Positions 44,775 through 57,248 of a stretch of 64,000 bases of DNA are shown one piece after another; positions within the stretch are counted from its first letter, which is position 1; the number at the start of each line of letters is the position of its first letter. The translations under genes and the position numbers were made by a program. The notes under the pieces were generated by a model that was given only the letters and a program-made list of their open reading frames with translations, was not told where the DNA came from and searched no databases. Origin of the DNA: Trichocoleus desertorum NBK24 (GTDB lineage Bacteria; Cyanobacteriota; Cyanobacteriia; FACHB-46). The stretch lies in NCBI RefSeq assembly GCF_030409055.1, contig NZ_CP116619.1, positions 653,628 through 717,627 on the forward strand, in the 5' to 3' direction.

Positions 44775-44852
44775 CCAGCCTGATGTGTTCTGTAAAGAAA
44801 CAATTACGTTATACTAAATAACATGTAGTCGTTATGAGTTTGTCTAGGCCCT

Positions 44853-46223
44853 ATGACAAATCCAACTGTTGAAAATTTAGTCATTATTGGTTCTGGCCCT
44901 GCGGGATATACGGCTGCCATCTATGCTGCAAGAGCGAATCTGAAGCCGTTTGTCTTTGAGGGCTTTCAGGCAGGGGGACTACCAGGTGGGCAGTTGATGA
45001 CGACCACTGAGGTGGAGAACTTCCCTGGCTTCCCAGAAGGAATTACCGGGCCACAGTTAATGGATCGGATGAAGGCTCAAGCAGTGCGCTGGGGGGCTGA
45101 ACTGGTGACTGAGGATGTGGTGTCAGTAGATCTTAGACAGCGTCCCTTTGTAGTACGCTCTGAAGAACGAGAAGTGAAGGCGCACAGTGTTGTAATTGCA
45201 ACAGGTGCGACAGCGAAGCGGCTGGGTTTACCTTGCGAACATCAGTTTTGGAGCCGTGGTATTTCGGCTTGTGCCATTTGTGATGGAGCGACCCCAATCT
45301 TCCGATCGGCTGAGTTGGCAGTTGTAGGGGGGGGCGACTCGGCAGCAGAAGAAGCTGTCTATTTGACCAAGTATGGGTCGCATGTGCATCTATTAGTACG
45401 CGGCGAGAAGATGCGGGCTAGTAAGGCTATGCAGGATCGAGTGCTGAAAAACCCCAAGATTACCGTTCATTGGAACACGGATCTTTGGGATGTGTTTGGG
45501 GAAGCAGAGCACATGAAAGGGGTTCATCTCCGTAATAACAAGACAGGGGAAGCTAGTGAGCTACATGTGCGGGGTTTGTTCTATGCGATCGGCCATACCC
45601 CAAATACCTCGTTATTCGAAGGTCAGCTCGAACTCGATGATATTGGTTACGTTTTGACGAAGCCTGGTTCTGTAGAAACTAACGTGGAAGGTGTGTTCGC
45701 CGCTGGTGATGTCCAGGACCACGAGTATCGACAAGCCATCACAGCAGCGGGCACAGGCTGTATGGCGGCGATGCTGGCGGAGCGCTGGTTATCGGCTCAG
45801 GGTTTGGTGCAGGAATTCCATCAGACAGAAGCTTCGGAGAAACCAGAAGCTGAGCAAACTGCTAAAAAGTCAGAAGCGGATCAAGAGTCTGAATTTAGTG
45901 TGGATGCAACTCGGCATGAAGGTGGGTATGCGCTCCGGAAGCTTTACCACGAGAGCGATCGCCTGATTGTGGTGAAATATGCGTCTCCGAACTGTGGACC
46001 TTGCCACACATTGAAACCCATCTTGAATAAAGTAGTGGATGAGTTTGAGGATAAAGTCCATTTTGTCGAGATTGATGTGGAGCAAGACCCAGACATTGCC
46101 GAAGCCGCAGGTGTCATGGGTACGCCAACGATTCAGTTCTTCAAGGACAAGGCCAAAGTGGGTGAAATGAAGGGCGTGAAGCAGAAGAGCGAGTATCGCC
46201 AACTGATTAGCAGCAACCTGTAA
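44853..46223 (+). CDS. ntrc: NADPH-dependent thioredoxin reductase with fused thioredoxin (NTRC)
   Basis: 456 residues. The reductase part has FAD motif [20 protein letters not shown], disulfide CAIC in SACAICDG (about 138-143), NADPH motif [19 protein letters not shown] and C-terminal FAD motif [11 protein letters not shown] linker rich in Glu/Ala (about 322-350) joins the thioredoxin domain with [20 protein letters not shown] (CGPC about 380; the usual tryptophan is Asn) and the cis-Pro [13 protein letters not shown] uses NADPH to reduce 2-Cys peroxiredoxin and other targets, especially in the dark. TATACT at 44810-44815 may be its -10 box. Confidence 0.95.
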   Translation: MTNPTVENLVIIGSGPAGYTAAIYAARANLKPFVFEGFQAGGLPGGQLMTTTEVENFPGFPEGITGPQLMDRMKAQAVRWGAELVTEDVVSVDLRQRPFVVRSEEREVKAHSVVIATGATAKRLGLPCEHQFWSRGISACAICDGATPIFRSAELAVVGGGDSAAEEAVYLTKYGSHVHLLVRGEKMRASKAMQDRVLKNPKITVHWNTDLWDVFGEAEHMKGVHLRNNKTGEASELHVRGLFYAIGHTPNTSLFEGQLELDDIGYVLTKPGSVETNVEGVFAAGDVQDHEYRQAITAAGTGCMAAMLAERWLSAQGLVQEFHQTEASEKPEAEQTAKKSEADQESEFSVDATRHEGGYALRKLYHESDRLIVVKYASPNCGPCHTLKPILNKVVDEFEDKVHFVEIDVEQDPDIAEAAGVMGTPTIQFFKDKAKVGEMKGVKQKSEYRQLISSNL

Positions 46224-46318
46224 CTCGTTCGGATTCGTAACTAATCCGGATTAGCCAGGGGGGACTGAGCTTGGTAGATTAGATCAGCCTATCGCGATCG
46301 CTGGCTTGCACTAATTTT

Positions 46319-47224
46319 ATGGCCTCTACTAAGCTCTGGTTCCCTCGGTTTCGATTTACCGAACGCCCCAGCCTTTCCATGCAAATGATGGGGGTCGGGC
46401 TAGTCATTACAATTTTCTTTATTCTGGTGGCCTTCCTTGCTCCTGTGTTTCAGGCTTGGGGCTGGCTCCAGAGCCCAGACACTTTTTCATTGATTGATCC
46501 AACCAAGTCCCCCCCTTCAGCAAGTCATTGGTTTGGCACCAATTCTGAAGGTTACGATATTTTTTCACGGACGTTGTTTGGTAGCCAAGTTGCGCTGCAA
46601 GTTGTGGTTTTAGCAACCGCGTTAAGCTTGGCGGTCGGCGTACCCCTAGGTTTAGTGAGTGGCTACGTGGGGGGGAGACTCGATCGGGTTCTGCTATTTT
46701 TGATGGATACGATCTATACCTTGCCAGGATTGCTGCTCTCGGTAGCATTAGCGTTTGCGGTAGGCCCAGGGGTATTAAACGCTGCGATCGCTCTGAGTAT
46801 TTCCTATGTGCCGCAATATTATCGAGTGGTACGCAACCATACCGTTTCTGTGAAAACAGAATTATTTATTGAAGCCGCTCAAGCAATGGGTGCTTCAACT
46901 TGGACGGTACTCTCGCGCTATCTACTCCTCAATGTGATTCAAAGTGTGCCAGTGCTGTTTACGCTGAATGCGGCGGACGCAATTTTAACGTTAGGGGGTT
47001 TAGGTTTCTTAGGCTTAGGCCTACCTGCGGACGTGCCAGAGTGGGGGCGTGATCTGCAAAAAGCTCTTAGTGGTTTGGCAACAGGAATTTGGTGGCCTGC
47101 TTTTTTCCCTGGGATGGCAATGACCTTAATGGTGGTGGGCTTATCTTTGCTAGGGGAAGGATTGAACGAGTTCGTCAATCCGCTGCTGCGACGAGAAAAC
47201 TGGAACCGGAAAGCTGGTAAATAA
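46319..47224 (+). CDS. ABC transporter permease, DppC/OppC type
   Basis: 301 residues. About six membrane helices; N-terminal OppC-like segment (SMQMMGVGLVITIFFILVAF, then DPTKSPPSASHWFGTNSEGY DIFSR region), and the cytoplasmic EAA loop IEAAQAMGASTWTVLSRYLL for contact with the ATPase. These permeases import peptides, nickel or related solutes. No partner permease, ATPase or binding protein is adjacent, so the other subunits must lie elsewhere, which is common in cyanobacteria. It begins 95 bases after ntrc. Confidence 0.9.
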   Translation: MASTKLWFPRFRFTERPSLSMQMMGVGLVITIFFILVAFLAPVFQAWGWLQSPDTFSLIDPTKSPPSASHWFGTNSEGYDIFSRTLFGSQVALQVVVLATALSLAVGVPLGLVSGYVGGRLDRVLLFLMDTIYTLPGLLLSVALAFAVGPGVLNAAIALSISYVPQYYRVVRNHTVSVKTELFIEAAQAMGASTWTVLSRYLLLNVIQSVPVLFTLNAADAILTLGGLGFLGLGLPADVPEWGRDLQKALSGLATGIWWPAFFPGMAMTLMVVGLSLLGEGLNEFVNPLLRRENWNRKAGK

Positions 47225-47268
47225 AAGCGTATTTATTAGCATCGTCAGCTCGCTCGGATGTGTGCCCT

Positions 47269-47838
47269 ATGCCACTCAAGACTTCATTGCTCATGACAGC
47301 CCTTTGCTTCACGCTGGTTGCAGCGGCAAACGGTAGTTTTCGAGTGAACTCTGATCAGGGGCGGGCCTCTGATGCTGCGGTTAGTCTTGCTCCTCGCTCT
47401 GGCAAATCTCTGACTGCTGGGACTGAGTTGCCTAGCGATCGCACTGCTCATCCGGATGAGCCTGTTAAAGATACACTCGATCAAAGATTTTCCGTTGAGA
47501 ACTCACTGGCAAGAATGCAGCAAATTGAGGCAGCTCTGATGAGTTTTCGGCAGTTGACCGCAAAAAGTCAGAAAAACTTGGGGCAGGCTGAGGTTACTGG
47601 GGTTAGCAATACAGATTGGGAAACCCAAAATTTAGGCTTCCATAATTGGGTAGGTGCGGTAGAAGGAACTCTACTGAAACAAAATCACCAAATTGCCCAA
47701 TTGGAATCAGAGTTAGCGCAGCAGCAGTATGCAGTGGGGAGAATCACCAAAGCTGAACTAGCTCAGAAACTTGCGAATGAGAAAAAAGCGGCTCAAGAAT
47801 TTGATCAATTCTGGAAGTCTTTTAGCGTTGCCGACTAG
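47269..47838 (+). CDS. Secreted or periplasmic hypothetical protein with coiled coil
   Basis: 189 residues from ATG 47269 (GTG at 47260 would add three). N-terminal signal peptide: MPLKTSLLMTALCFTLVAAA, cleavage probably after an Ala-X-Ala-like site near residue 20-22. Residues 85-185 are helical with heptads (RMQQIEAALMSFRQLTAKSQ, LLKQNHQIAQLESELAQQQY, KAELAQKLANEKKAAQEFDQ), so coiled coil is likely. I do not recognise a family. It lies between an ABC permease and a ROK kinase; no functional inference. Confidence 0.65.
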   Translation: MPLKTSLLMTALCFTLVAAANGSFRVNSDQGRASDAAVSLAPRSGKSLTAGTELPSDRTAHPDEPVKDTLDQRFSVENSLARMQQIEAALMSFRQLTAKSQKNLGQAEVTGVSNTDWETQNLGFHNWVGAVEGTLLKQNHQIAQLESELAQQQYAVGRITKAELAQKLANEKKAAQEFDQFWKSFSVAD

Positions 47839-47892
47839 GGAAGTTGTAGGATTGTAGACCGTCATCTTTTCAATTACTGCATCCTTAGAAGT

Positions 47893-48822
47893 ATGGGGAC
47901 AACGCCTGATGTTTCAGCCCAGCCACACCAAGCACCTCAAGTCTTAGGCATTGACTTAGGCGGCTCAGCCATTAAACTGGGTCGATTTAATCAAGATGGT
48001 ACTTGTCTGCAAGCAATGTCTGTTCCAACTCCACAACCTGCCCACCCCGAAACAGTTTTAGCGGCAATGGTTGATGCGATCGCCCAGCTTGATCCAGACC
48101 AGAGCAGCCTAGCCATTGGAGTCGGAACCCCAGGCCCCGCCGATCGCCAAGGCCGCATTGCCAGAATCGCCATTAATTTACCTGGATGGCGAAATATTCC
48201 AGTAGCAGATTGGCTAGAAGCAAAAACTGGGCGGCCTACAGTAGTTGCCAATGATGCCAATTGTGCTGGCTTGGGAGAAGCTTGGTTAGGAGCAGGCCGA
48301 GAATTTCAAAATCTGATTTTACTAACTTTGGGTACAGGAGTTGGTGGAGCGATTATTCTCAATGGTCAACTGTTTACCGGACAAGATGGAGCTGCGGGCG
48401 AGCTGGGCTTGATTACCTTAAAACCAGATGGCCCAGCCTGTAACAGCGGCAATCATGGTTCTTTGGAGCAACATGCTTCGGTGCAGGCAATTCGGCGACA
48501 GACTGGGGTAGAGCCGATTGAAATGGGAATGAGGGCGCAGGCAGGCGATCGCGATGCTTTAGCATTTTGGCAAGAATATGGCCGAGATTTGGGTGCAGGC
48601 TTGACCAGCCTCATCTATGTTTTAGCCCCTGAAGCAGTTGTGATTGGGGGTGGAATTAGTGCTAGCGCTGAGTTCTTCTTACCAGCCGTGCAAGCAGAAA
48701 TTCAGCGACGTGTTTTACCGAGTTCTCGCACCAGCTTGCAGCTATTAAAAGCACAGTTAGGAAATCGCGCCGGAATGGTCGGGGCCGCAAAGCTAGCCTG
48801 GCAGCTAATAAATAAATGCTAA
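47893..48822 (+). CDS. ROK-family sugar kinase, probable glucokinase
   Basis: 309 residues. ATP-binding GIDLGGSAIKLGRF (about 20-33), catalytic region VVANDANCAGLGEAWLGAG, phosphate loop LTLGTGVGGAIILNGQLF and adenosine motif VIGGGISASAEFFLP. The usual ROK zinc motif CxCGxxGCxE is reduced to GPACNSGNHGSLEQHA, keeping one Cys and the Glu; loss of the zinc cluster is noted. It phosphorylates glucose or another hexose for glycolysis or glycogen. Convergent with the small gene at 48831, eight bases apart. Confidence 0.88.
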   Translation: MGTTPDVSAQPHQAPQVLGIDLGGSAIKLGRFNQDGTCLQAMSVPTPQPAHPETVLAAMVDAIAQLDPDQSSLAIGVGTPGPADRQGRIARIAINLPGWRNIPVADWLEAKTGRPTVVANDANCAGLGEAWLGAGREFQNLILLTLGTGVGGAIILNGQLFTGQDGAAGELGLITLKPDGPACNSGNHGSLEQHASVQAIRRQTGVEPIEMGMRAQAGDRDALAFWQEYGRDLGAGLTSLIYVLAPEAVVIGGGISASAEFFLPAVQAEIQRRVLPSSRTSLQLLKAQLGNRAGMVGAAKLAWQLINKC

Positions 48823-48830
48823 TTGCTGAA

Positions 48831-49043
48831 TCAAGGTAAGGTGTGCCCTGTAGATTTTTCCACGTAGTCCATGACTTGCTGAAAGGCTTCGGGGTGGCCT
48901 TGCTGATTCAAAATCATATGGGTTCCCCCCTCTGGCAAGTAAAAAGACAACCTACCATTGGGGGTAAAGGCAAAGGCACTGACACGTTCCAGATCAACTA
49001 CATAAACGTTCCTCTCGTAATTAATTTTGACCCAGTACCCCAC
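48831..49043 (-). CDS. Small conserved-type protein, 70 residues
   Basis: Compact beta-rich sequence: MGYWVKINYERNVYVVDLER and FAFTPNGRLSFYLPEGGTHM, ending VMDYVEKSTGHTLP. Well-formed composition, no membrane segment, and coordinates that fit neatly between neighbours support a real gene. I recall similar small proteins in cyanobacteria without an assigned role. Its ATG at 49043 is preceded by AGGAGCGCTCGTGGG-like sequence. Confidence 0.7.
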   Translation of the reverse strand: MGYWVKINYERNVYVVDLERVSAFAFTPNGRLSFYLPEGGTHMILNQQGHPEAFQQVMDYVEKSTGHTLP

Positions 49044-49092
49044 GAGCGCTCCTCATTAGGATTGAAAGTATTTTAGTCTGGAGGCTAGTACT

Positions 49093-51032
<1,940 letters not shown>

Positions 51033-54000
51033 CTAGCCCGTATAGGCATCCATTGGTAAGCAAGAGCAAACCAAATTGCGATCGCCGTAGGCATTATCAA
51101 TCCGGGCGACTGCGGGCCAGAACTTGTTTTCGCGAGTCCAAGGGGTGGGGTAAGCGCCTTGTTCACGAGGGTAAGGTTTGTCCCATTCTGCGCTCATCAA
51201 GGACGCTGCTGTGTGAGGAGCATTTTTCAGCAGATTGTTCTGTCGAGCAACTTGACCCGCTTCAATTTCAGCAATTTCGGCTCGGATAGCAATCATGGCA
51301 TCACAGAAGCGATCGAGTTCTTGCTTAGACTCACTCTCGGTTGGCTCGACCATAATCGTGCCTGGGACAGGCCAAGAGACGGTCGGCGGGTGGAAGCCGT
51401 AGTCAATCAGGCGTTTAGCAATATCATCGACTTCGATATCAGCCGTTTTCTTGAACTGCCGCAAATCCAAAATGCATTCGTGAGCCACCAAACCATTTTT
51501 ACCTTTATACAAAACGGGGTAATAAGTCTCTAGCCGTTTGGCAATATAGTTGGCATTGAGAATGGCGACTTGAGTGGCTTTAGTCAGGCCAGTACCACCC
51601 ATGAGAGCAATGTACATCCAAGAAATAGGCAGGATGCTGGGGCTACCCCAAGGGGCTGAGGCGATCGCCCCAATTCCTTGTTCGCTGCCAACGGGAACGA
51701 TCGCATGCCCTGGCAAGAAGGGCACTAGATGGGGCATGACACCAATCGGTCCCATTCCAGGCCCGCCGCCACCGTGGGGAATACAGAAGGTTTTGTGCAA
51801 GTTCAAGTGACAAACATCGGCTCCATAGTCTCCCGGACGACAAAGCCCCACTTGAGCGTTCATGTTGGCTCCATCCAGATAAACCTGCCCACCATTGGCA
51901 TGGACGATCGCGCAAATTTCTCGGATGGGTTCTTCAAATACCCCGTGGGTAGAGGGATAAGTGACCATGAGCGCGGCTAAGTTTTCTTGGTGCTGCTCTG
52001 CCTTAGCTTTGAGGTCAGCTACGTCGATGTTGCCATCGCGATCGCACGCCACCGGAACCACTTTCATCCCTGCCATCACCGCACTGGCGGGATTGGTGCC
52101 ATGCGCCGACTGCGGAATCAAGCAAATATGACGGTGAAAATCGCCGCGTTGTTCGTGGTACTGGCGAATCACCAGCAACCCCGCATATTCCCCTTGAGAA
52201 CCCGCATTTGGTTGCAGCGAAATACCTGCAAAGCCTGTAATCTCGGCCAACCACTGCTCCAACTGTTGAAACAGAGTTTGATAGCCCTGAGTTTGGTCGA
52301 GGGGGGCAAAGGGGTGAATCTGCCCAAACTCAGGCCAAGTCACAGGGATCATTTCTGCCGTGGCATTCAACTTCATGGTGCAGGAGCCGAGCGGAATCAT
52401 AGCTGTGGTCAGCGATAAATCCTTAGCTTGCAAGCGATAAATGTAGCGCAGTAGCTCGGTTTCCGAGTGGTATTGGCTAAAAACTGGATGAGTGAGATAG
52501 GTACTGGTACGAGCGAAGCGATCGCTAACCTCAGCATTTACCTCAGTTGCCAACTCTTCAGGAGTAAAGTGGGGAGTTTGGTCGCCCGCAAAAACCTTGA
52601 ACAGAGCCAGCAAATCATCGGCTGAGGTAGTTTCGTCTAAAGAAATACCAATGGTATGAGCATCAATCAGCCGCAAATTAATATGATGGGCGTTCGCCCG
52701 TTCCACAATGTCTGCGGCTCGGTTCTCGGCTACATCCACCCGCAAGGTATCAAAGTAAGGCGCTGAACCAAGTTTGTACCCTAACCGACTCAATCCTGCT
52801 GCCAAAGTAACGGTTAAGCGATGAATGCGCTGAGCAATGCGCTTTAAACCCGTGGGGCCGTGATAAACAGCGTACATACTAGCAATGACTGCCAGTAGCA
52901 CTTGGGCAGTACAGATATTGCTGGTCGCTTTGTCACGACGGATATGCTGCTCTCGTGTTTGTAGCGCTAAACGTAAAGCAGGCTGACCTTGAGCATCTTT
53001 AGAAACACCCACCAAACGCCCAGGAATTTGCCGCTTATAAGCATCTTTGGTGGCGAAGTAAGCAGCGTGAGGCCCCCCATAACCTAGAGGTACGCCAAAG
53101 CGTTGGGTGCTGCCTACCACAATATCTGCGCCAAACTCTCCAGGAGGCTTGAGGAGCGTCAAGCTGAGGAGATCTGCCGCGACTGTCACTAGCGCTTGGG
53201 CTTGGTGGGCGCGCTGGATAAAGTCTTGGTAATCGTAAATGGCTCCATCAGTGGCAGGGTATTGCAAAAGTGCGCCAAAGATCGGTTGGTCAAAGGCAAA
53301 GGTTTGATGGTCGCCTATCAAAACTTCAATCCCTAGCGCCCGTGCCCGTGTCTTTACGACTTCAATCGTTTGAGGATGGCAGGCCTCTGATACCCAAAAA
53401 GTCTTCTCATCTCCCTTGGCAAGTCCGTAGCTCATGCCCATCGCTTCTGCCGCTGCGGTGCCTTCATCCAGCAGTGAAGCATTGGCAATTTCCATGCCTG
53501 TCAAGTCAATCACCATCGTCTGGAAGTTGAGCAGAGCTTCCAGACGGCCTTGAGCAATTTCAGGTTGGTAAGGAGTGTACTGGGTATACCAGCCAGGATT
53601 TTCCAGAATGTTGCGCTGAATCACGGGGGGGGTGATGCAGCCGTAATAGCCCATGCCAATAAACGAGCGAAATACGTGATTTTCTGAGGCGATCGCTTTT
53701 AGTTCTTGGAGCAGTTCATATTCACTCCGCCCCTCCTCCAGTTGCAGCGGTTGCTGGAGCCGAATTCCTGGGGGTACAGCCTTGTCAATGAGAGCTTCTA
53801 AGCCAGAAAAACCTAACTCGGAAAGCATTTGATCAACTTCCGCCCCACTAGGGCCAAGATGGCGGTCTGCAAATTCGTCTGTTAGGGTAAGCCCCCCTTT
53901 CGTTTGGGTTGGCTGAACACCATGAGCAGCACTGTTGGTTCTTTGCAGATCAGATCCATGCAGCTCAGATTCATTCACGGTTGCTTTAGAAGAAGTCACG

Positions 54001-54131
54001 GGCTCGATCGCTGCTAGGGGGTCAGATTTAGAATGGCTCAATCCAGTTGCACCTTGCTCGTAGGTAGAAGGCTCGGACATGAAAGACTCTGGCATGGAAC
54101 TTGGGGACACAAGAAGGTCATTTCTGACCAT
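51033..54131 (-). CDS. gcvP: Glycine dehydrogenase (decarboxylating), P-protein
   Basis: 1032 residues, single-chain P-protein. N-terminal half [40 protein letters not shown] and the C-terminal half with PLP lysine in [20 protein letters not shown] (about residue 777). It decarboxylates glycine and passes aminomethyl to GcvH lipoate; in cyanobacteria this is part of photorespiratory glycine use. The first 50-70 residues are low in conservation, so a later start (54080 or further) is possible. gcvH lies 154 bases upstream on the same strand; gcvT is not in the window. Confidence 0.97.
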   Translation of the reverse strand: MVRNDLLVSPSSMPESFMSEPSTYEQGATGLSHSKSDPLAAIEPVTSSKATVNESELHGSDLQRTNSAAHGVQPTQTKGGLTLTDEFADRHLGPSGAEVDQMLSELGFSGLEALIDKAVPPGIRLQQPLQLEEGRSEYELLQELKAIASENHVFRSFIGMGYYGCITPPVIQRNILENPGWYTQYTPYQPEIAQGRLEALLNFQTMVIDLTGMEIANASLLDEGTAAAEAMGMSYGLAKGDEKTFWVSEACHPQTIEVVKTRARALGIEVLIGDHQTFAFDQPIFGALLQYPATDGAIYDYQDFIQRAHQAQALVTVAADLLSLTLLKPPGEFGADIVVGSTQRFGVPLGYGGPHAAYFATKDAYKRQIPGRLVGVSKDAQGQPALRLALQTREQHIRRDKATSNICTAQVLLAVIASMYAVYHGPTGLKRIAQRIHRLTVTLAAGLSRLGYKLGSAPYFDTLRVDVAENRAADIVERANAHHINLRLIDAHTIGISLDETTSADDLLALFKVFAGDQTPHFTPEELATEVNAEVSDRFARTSTYLTHPVFSQYHSETELLRYIYRLQAKDLSLTTAMIPLGSCTMKLNATAEMIPVTWPEFGQIHPFAPLDQTQGYQTLFQQLEQWLAEITGFAGISLQPNAGSQGEYAGLLVIRQYHEQRGDFHRHICLIPQSAHGTNPASAVMAGMKVVPVACDRDGNIDVADLKAKAEQHQENLAALMVTYPSTHGVFEEPIREICAIVHANGGQVYLDGANMNAQVGLCRPGDYGADVCHLNLHKTFCIPHGGGGPGMGPIGVMPHLVPFLPGHAIVPVGSEQGIGAIASAPWGSPSILPISWMYIALMGGTGLTKATQVAILNANYIAKRLETYYPVLYKGKNGLVAHECILDLRQFKKTADIEVDDIAKRLIDYGFHPPTVSWPVPGTIMVEPTESESKQELDRFCDAMIAIRAEIAEIEAGQVARQNNLLKNAPHTAASLMSAEWDKPYPREQGAYPTPWTRENKFWPAVARIDNAYGDRNLVCSCLPMDAYTG

Positions 54132-54285
54132 TTTGCAACAATTTGCAATGGATAGTTGACCCTGATTTCACCAGAGTGCTCCTGTGTCTCTGATAGGGTT
54201 GCTCAGTTATTTTGCGCAACCTAGTGCAGTTAACGACTGCTAATGGGCGATCGCTTCCTCCAAGCCTTCAGGGGCCTTCTGAAAC

Positions 54286-54675
54286 TTATTCGCCTTCGAC
54301 CTGTTGGCGATACTCTTCCGCCGAAAGAGCTTCGTCTAGTTCATCAGAGTCGTCAACCCGGAGCTTGAGCAGCCACCCTTCTCCATAAGGATCTTCTGCT
54401 ACTTGTTCCGGTGCATCCACCATTGCTGTATTGCGCTCAATTACAGTCCCTGTCACCGGAGCATTGAGATCTTCAACAGCCTTGACTGACTCCACCGTAC
54501 CAAAGGTCTCTCCCTTAACTAGCTTGTCACCAATCTCAGGTAGCTCTAGAAATACAATGTCACCCAGTTGATCGACGGCAAAGGCGCTAATACCAATCGT
54601 AGCGATATCGCCATCTAAGCGCACGTACTCATGGCTGTCTAGGTACTTTAGATCATCGGGATATTCAAAGGCCAT
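54286..54675 (-). CDS. gcvH: Glycine cleavage system H protein
   Basis: 129 residues, normal length. The lipoyl domain has K65 in [18 protein letters not shown], the lysine that carries lipoate; N-terminal [20 protein letters not shown] and late NPYGEGW-like [13 protein letters not shown] are typical. It shuttles the aminomethyl group from GcvP to GcvT. Start ATG 54675. Operon with gcvP likely (54286 to 54131 gap, both minus). Confidence 0.97.
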   Translation of the reverse strand: MAFEYPDDLKYLDSHEYVRLDGDIATIGISAFAVDQLGDIVFLELPEIGDKLVKGETFGTVESVKAVEDLNAPVTGTVIERNTAMVDAPEQVAEDPYGEGWLLKLRVDDSDELDEALSAEEYRQQVEGE

Positions 54676-54754
54676 ACCAATTCCTCACCGGATAAGTCAC
54701 TACACTTCCAATAAGCTTGCAAGATTTAGTCAGTTCTGACAATGTCTTGTAGCT

Positions 54755-55024
54755 GCTAACATCACCAAAATTCGGCAGATACACTGCCCAGTCTTGGCGA
54801 TGCATGGAACTGCTGATGAAATTATTCCATTTCAGCATGGAGAGCAGCTTTTTCAGGCGGCCAACTCGCCCAAGCAAAGTTTCTGGGTCGAGAATGCTAA
54901 CCATGACGACTTAATAGATGTAGCGGGTTCCAGCTACGCTAAGCACTTGCAGGCATTTGCTCAGCTGGTTCAAGCTTCAGAGGCAGTATCCAAACAGGCT
55001 CAAGCGATCGCTCCTGCTCACTAA
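54755..55024 (+). pseudogene. C-terminal remnant of an alpha/beta hydrolase (BEM46-like)
   Basis: Recognisable homology begins near 54755 and reads NITKIRQIHCPVLAMHGTAD, then EIIPFQHGEQLFQAANSPKQ and the catalytic His segment NANHDDLIDVAG. Asp and His of the triad are present but the nucleophile Ser and the whole N-terminal two thirds are missing; an upstream stop at 54737 closes the frame. TTG at 54794 would be the only start. It is a decayed gene fragment between gcvH and pyk. Confidence 0.75.
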
Positions 55025-55074
55025 GTAATCAAGGGCGATCGCCTGAGCTTGGTAGATGAAAGTTTTCAAACCAG

Positions 55075-56865
55075 TTAGACCGTAATCGCTGAGTCAGTTT
55101 GAGCGGCTCCCACAGCACCGGAGTAAACTAAACCCCGATGGGTATCAAGCGTCAAAATTGCGCCATCTCGAATAATTTCGGTCGCATTCTTAACTCCGAC
55201 AATCACGGGTACCCCTAAACGTAAGCCAATTACTGCGGCGTGGCTGGTTAAGCTGTCGTCTTCAGTGATGATGCCAGCGGCTTTACGAATCATCTCGACA
55301 TAATCAACACTGGTGCGGGAGGTGACTAAAATGTCGCCCGGATTGAAGTTGCCAACTTCATTACTCGCATGAGCCACTCGTGCACGCCCACTGACGGAGC
55401 CTTGACCAATGCCGATCCCCTTGCCCAGAACCGCTGTCACCACTTCTACCTTAATTAAGTCGGTGGAGCCAGATACCCCTTGCAGGGTACCAGCAGTCAT
55501 GACTACCAAATTACCTTCAGAGAGTAGCTCTTTCTCTTGAGCGACGTTAAGCGCGGCCTGGAAGGTTTGCCCAGTGGAAGGCAAATCCAGCACTAGCAAA
55601 GGTTTAACACCCCACACTAATTGCAACTGCCGTGCCACATCGACATGAGGGGTCACTGCCAAAATGGGGGTATGAGGCCGAAATTTAGAAACGTTACGAG
55701 CTGTGGCTCCCGTTTTGGTCAGCGTCATAATTGCAGATGCACTTAGCTGTTCAGCAATGCGAGCGACCGCTTGGCTAATGGCATTGGGGATCGATCGCCC
55801 ACCACTTTCTAGGTTGCGACGAATCTGCTCTTGCTCGGTACGAATCGCAATCCGGGCCATTGTTGCCACCGCTTCAATGGCATACTTACCAACTGCGGTT
55901 TCGTTCGACAACATGACAGCATCTGTACCATCCAGAATGGCGTTGGCTACGTCCGAAATCTCAGCACGAGTGGGACGCGGATTATTCACCATGCTGTCTA
56001 GCATCTGGGTAGCAGTGATCACCGGAATACCCAACCGATTAGCTGTAGCGATCAATCGCTTTTGCAAGATGGGGACATCCTCAGCGGGTAGCTCTACGCC
56101 CAAATCACCCCGCGCCACCATAACGCCATCGCAAAGACAAAGCACATCCTCCATCTGCTCAATGGCTTCATGCTTTTCAATCTTGGCAATTACCGGGACT
56201 TGCTTACCCGCATTGGAAATCAATTCTTTGATCTCCAGCACATCCTGGGGATTGCGGACAAAACTGAGGGCCACCCAATCAACGCCTTGATCGAGACCAA
56301 AGGTGAGGTCTTTGCGATCTTTGTCGGTCAACGCCTTAATGGACAGATAGACCCCTGGAAAGTTAACACCCTTGTTGTTGGAAAGGACACCACCTACTAC
56401 CACTTCGCAATGCAACTCTTTGCGCTGGTGGTCTACTTTTTCGACCCGCATTTCTACCTTGCCATCGTCGAGCAAAATAGTGGCACCTTCAGGCACTTCT
56501 TCCGCTAGCGGCTCGTACGTTACAGAACTGATTTCTTGCGTACCAGGGACGGCACGACTGGTCAGGGTGAAGCGATCGCCACGGTTGAGCGTAATAGGCC
56601 CGTCTTCAAACCGCCCTAACCGAATTTTGGGTCCTTGGAGATCTTGCAAAATTCCGACAGGTTGATTCAGCTCAAAAGAAATTTGCCGAATCAGACGAAT
56701 ACTGCGTTGATGATCTTCATGCGTTCCATGAGAAAAATTGAGACGCAGAGTAGTTGCACCCGCTTCAATCAGGGCGCGCAGAACTTCTGGGCTACTAGTA
56801 GCTGGGCCAATCGTTGCGACGATCTTTGTCCGACGCGGAGAGTTACGCAGTTGCATGGATTCCAA
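55075..56865 (-). CDS. pyk: Pyruvate kinase with C-terminal PEP-utilizer domain
   Basis: 596 residues, longer than the usual 470. The catalytic core has TKIVATIGPATSSPEVLRAL, RLNFSHGTHEDHQ, the metal/K+ region IAKIEKHEAIEQMEDVLCLC, VMVARGDLGVELPAEDVP and ITATQMLDSMVNNPRPTRAE. The extra C-terminal region resembles the mobile phosphohistidine domain: GDILVTSRTSVDYVEMIRKA and IITEDDSLTSHAAVIGLRLG. This longer form is found in cyanobacteria, plants and some Gram-positives. Housekeeping glycolytic enzyme. Confidence 0.96.
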   Translation of the reverse strand: MESMQLRNSPRRTKIVATIGPATSSPEVLRALIEAGATTLRLNFSHGTHEDHQRSIRLIRQISFELNQPVGILQDLQGPKIRLGRFEDGPITLNRGDRFTLTSRAVPGTQEISSVTYEPLAEEVPEGATILLDDGKVEMRVEKVDHQRKELHCEVVVGGVLSNNKGVNFPGVYLSIKALTDKDRKDLTFGLDQGVDWVALSFVRNPQDVLEIKELISNAGKQVPVIAKIEKHEAIEQMEDVLCLCDGVMVARGDLGVELPAEDVPILQKRLIATANRLGIPVITATQMLDSMVNNPRPTRAEISDVANAILDGTDAVMLSNETAVGKYAIEAVATMARIAIRTEQEQIRRNLESGGRSIPNAISQAVARIAEQLSASAIMTLTKTGATARNVSKFRPHTPILAVTPHVDVARQLQLVWGVKPLLVLDLPSTGQTFQAALNVAQEKELLSEGNLVVMTAGTLQGVSGSTDLIKVEVVTAVLGKGIGIGQGSVSGRARVAHASNEVGNFNPGDILVTSRTSVDYVEMIRKAAGIITEDDSLTSHAAVIGLRLGVPVIVGVKNATEIIRDGAILTLDTHRGLVYSGAVGAAQTDSAITV

Positions 56866-57248
56866 GAAGGTAAAAATAGACTGAAGGAGACCCTACCGCT
56901 GATGTCCTCAGGATACTGGCTTAGCGGTGACTTGCTGCACTTTTCAGCCTAGGCGTGAACTGAAAGCCTGAAGTGAAGTGCAACAAGAAAATAACTCTAA
57001 ACTATCAATAGTCGCATGCGTTGATAGCAAAGAATTAACGGCTGAGGAAAATGCTGTTGCCTCTTTGCAAGGCGGCAACAGGGATACTACCACGTTTGGC
57101 TAGTCCCTTTTGCAAAAACCTGCAAGGGCAAAGGGCAGAATCTTTAGGTGCCTTCAGTCTCTAGGGTGGGTTCAATCAGGTTTAGTAGGTTAGTTGTTCG
57201 GCGCACCAAAAAACTAATCTGCAAAACCTACCCTGCTTTAATATTTAC
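56866..57248. other. Gene-free interval between pyk and the COP23 gene
   Basis: Contains the pyk promoter region and the end of the COP23 transcript. One stem (AGGTTAGTT at 57187-57195 with AACTAATCT at 57212-57220, one wobble) lies just after the COP23 stop; no T run is visible, so terminator status is uncertain. No RNA gene seen. Confidence 0.45.

Noticed and set aside
51987-52418. 143-residue frame antisense to gcvP
   Set aside because: Shadow in a long GC-balanced gene; no ribosome site, no motif.
54676-54754. Glycine riboswitch in front of gcvH
   Set aside because: The leader is too short and has no tandem aptamer-like conserved sequence.
55703-56290. 195-residue frame antisense to pyk
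   Set aside because: Reverse-frame artefact of the kinase core; Ser/Ala-rich with no domain features.
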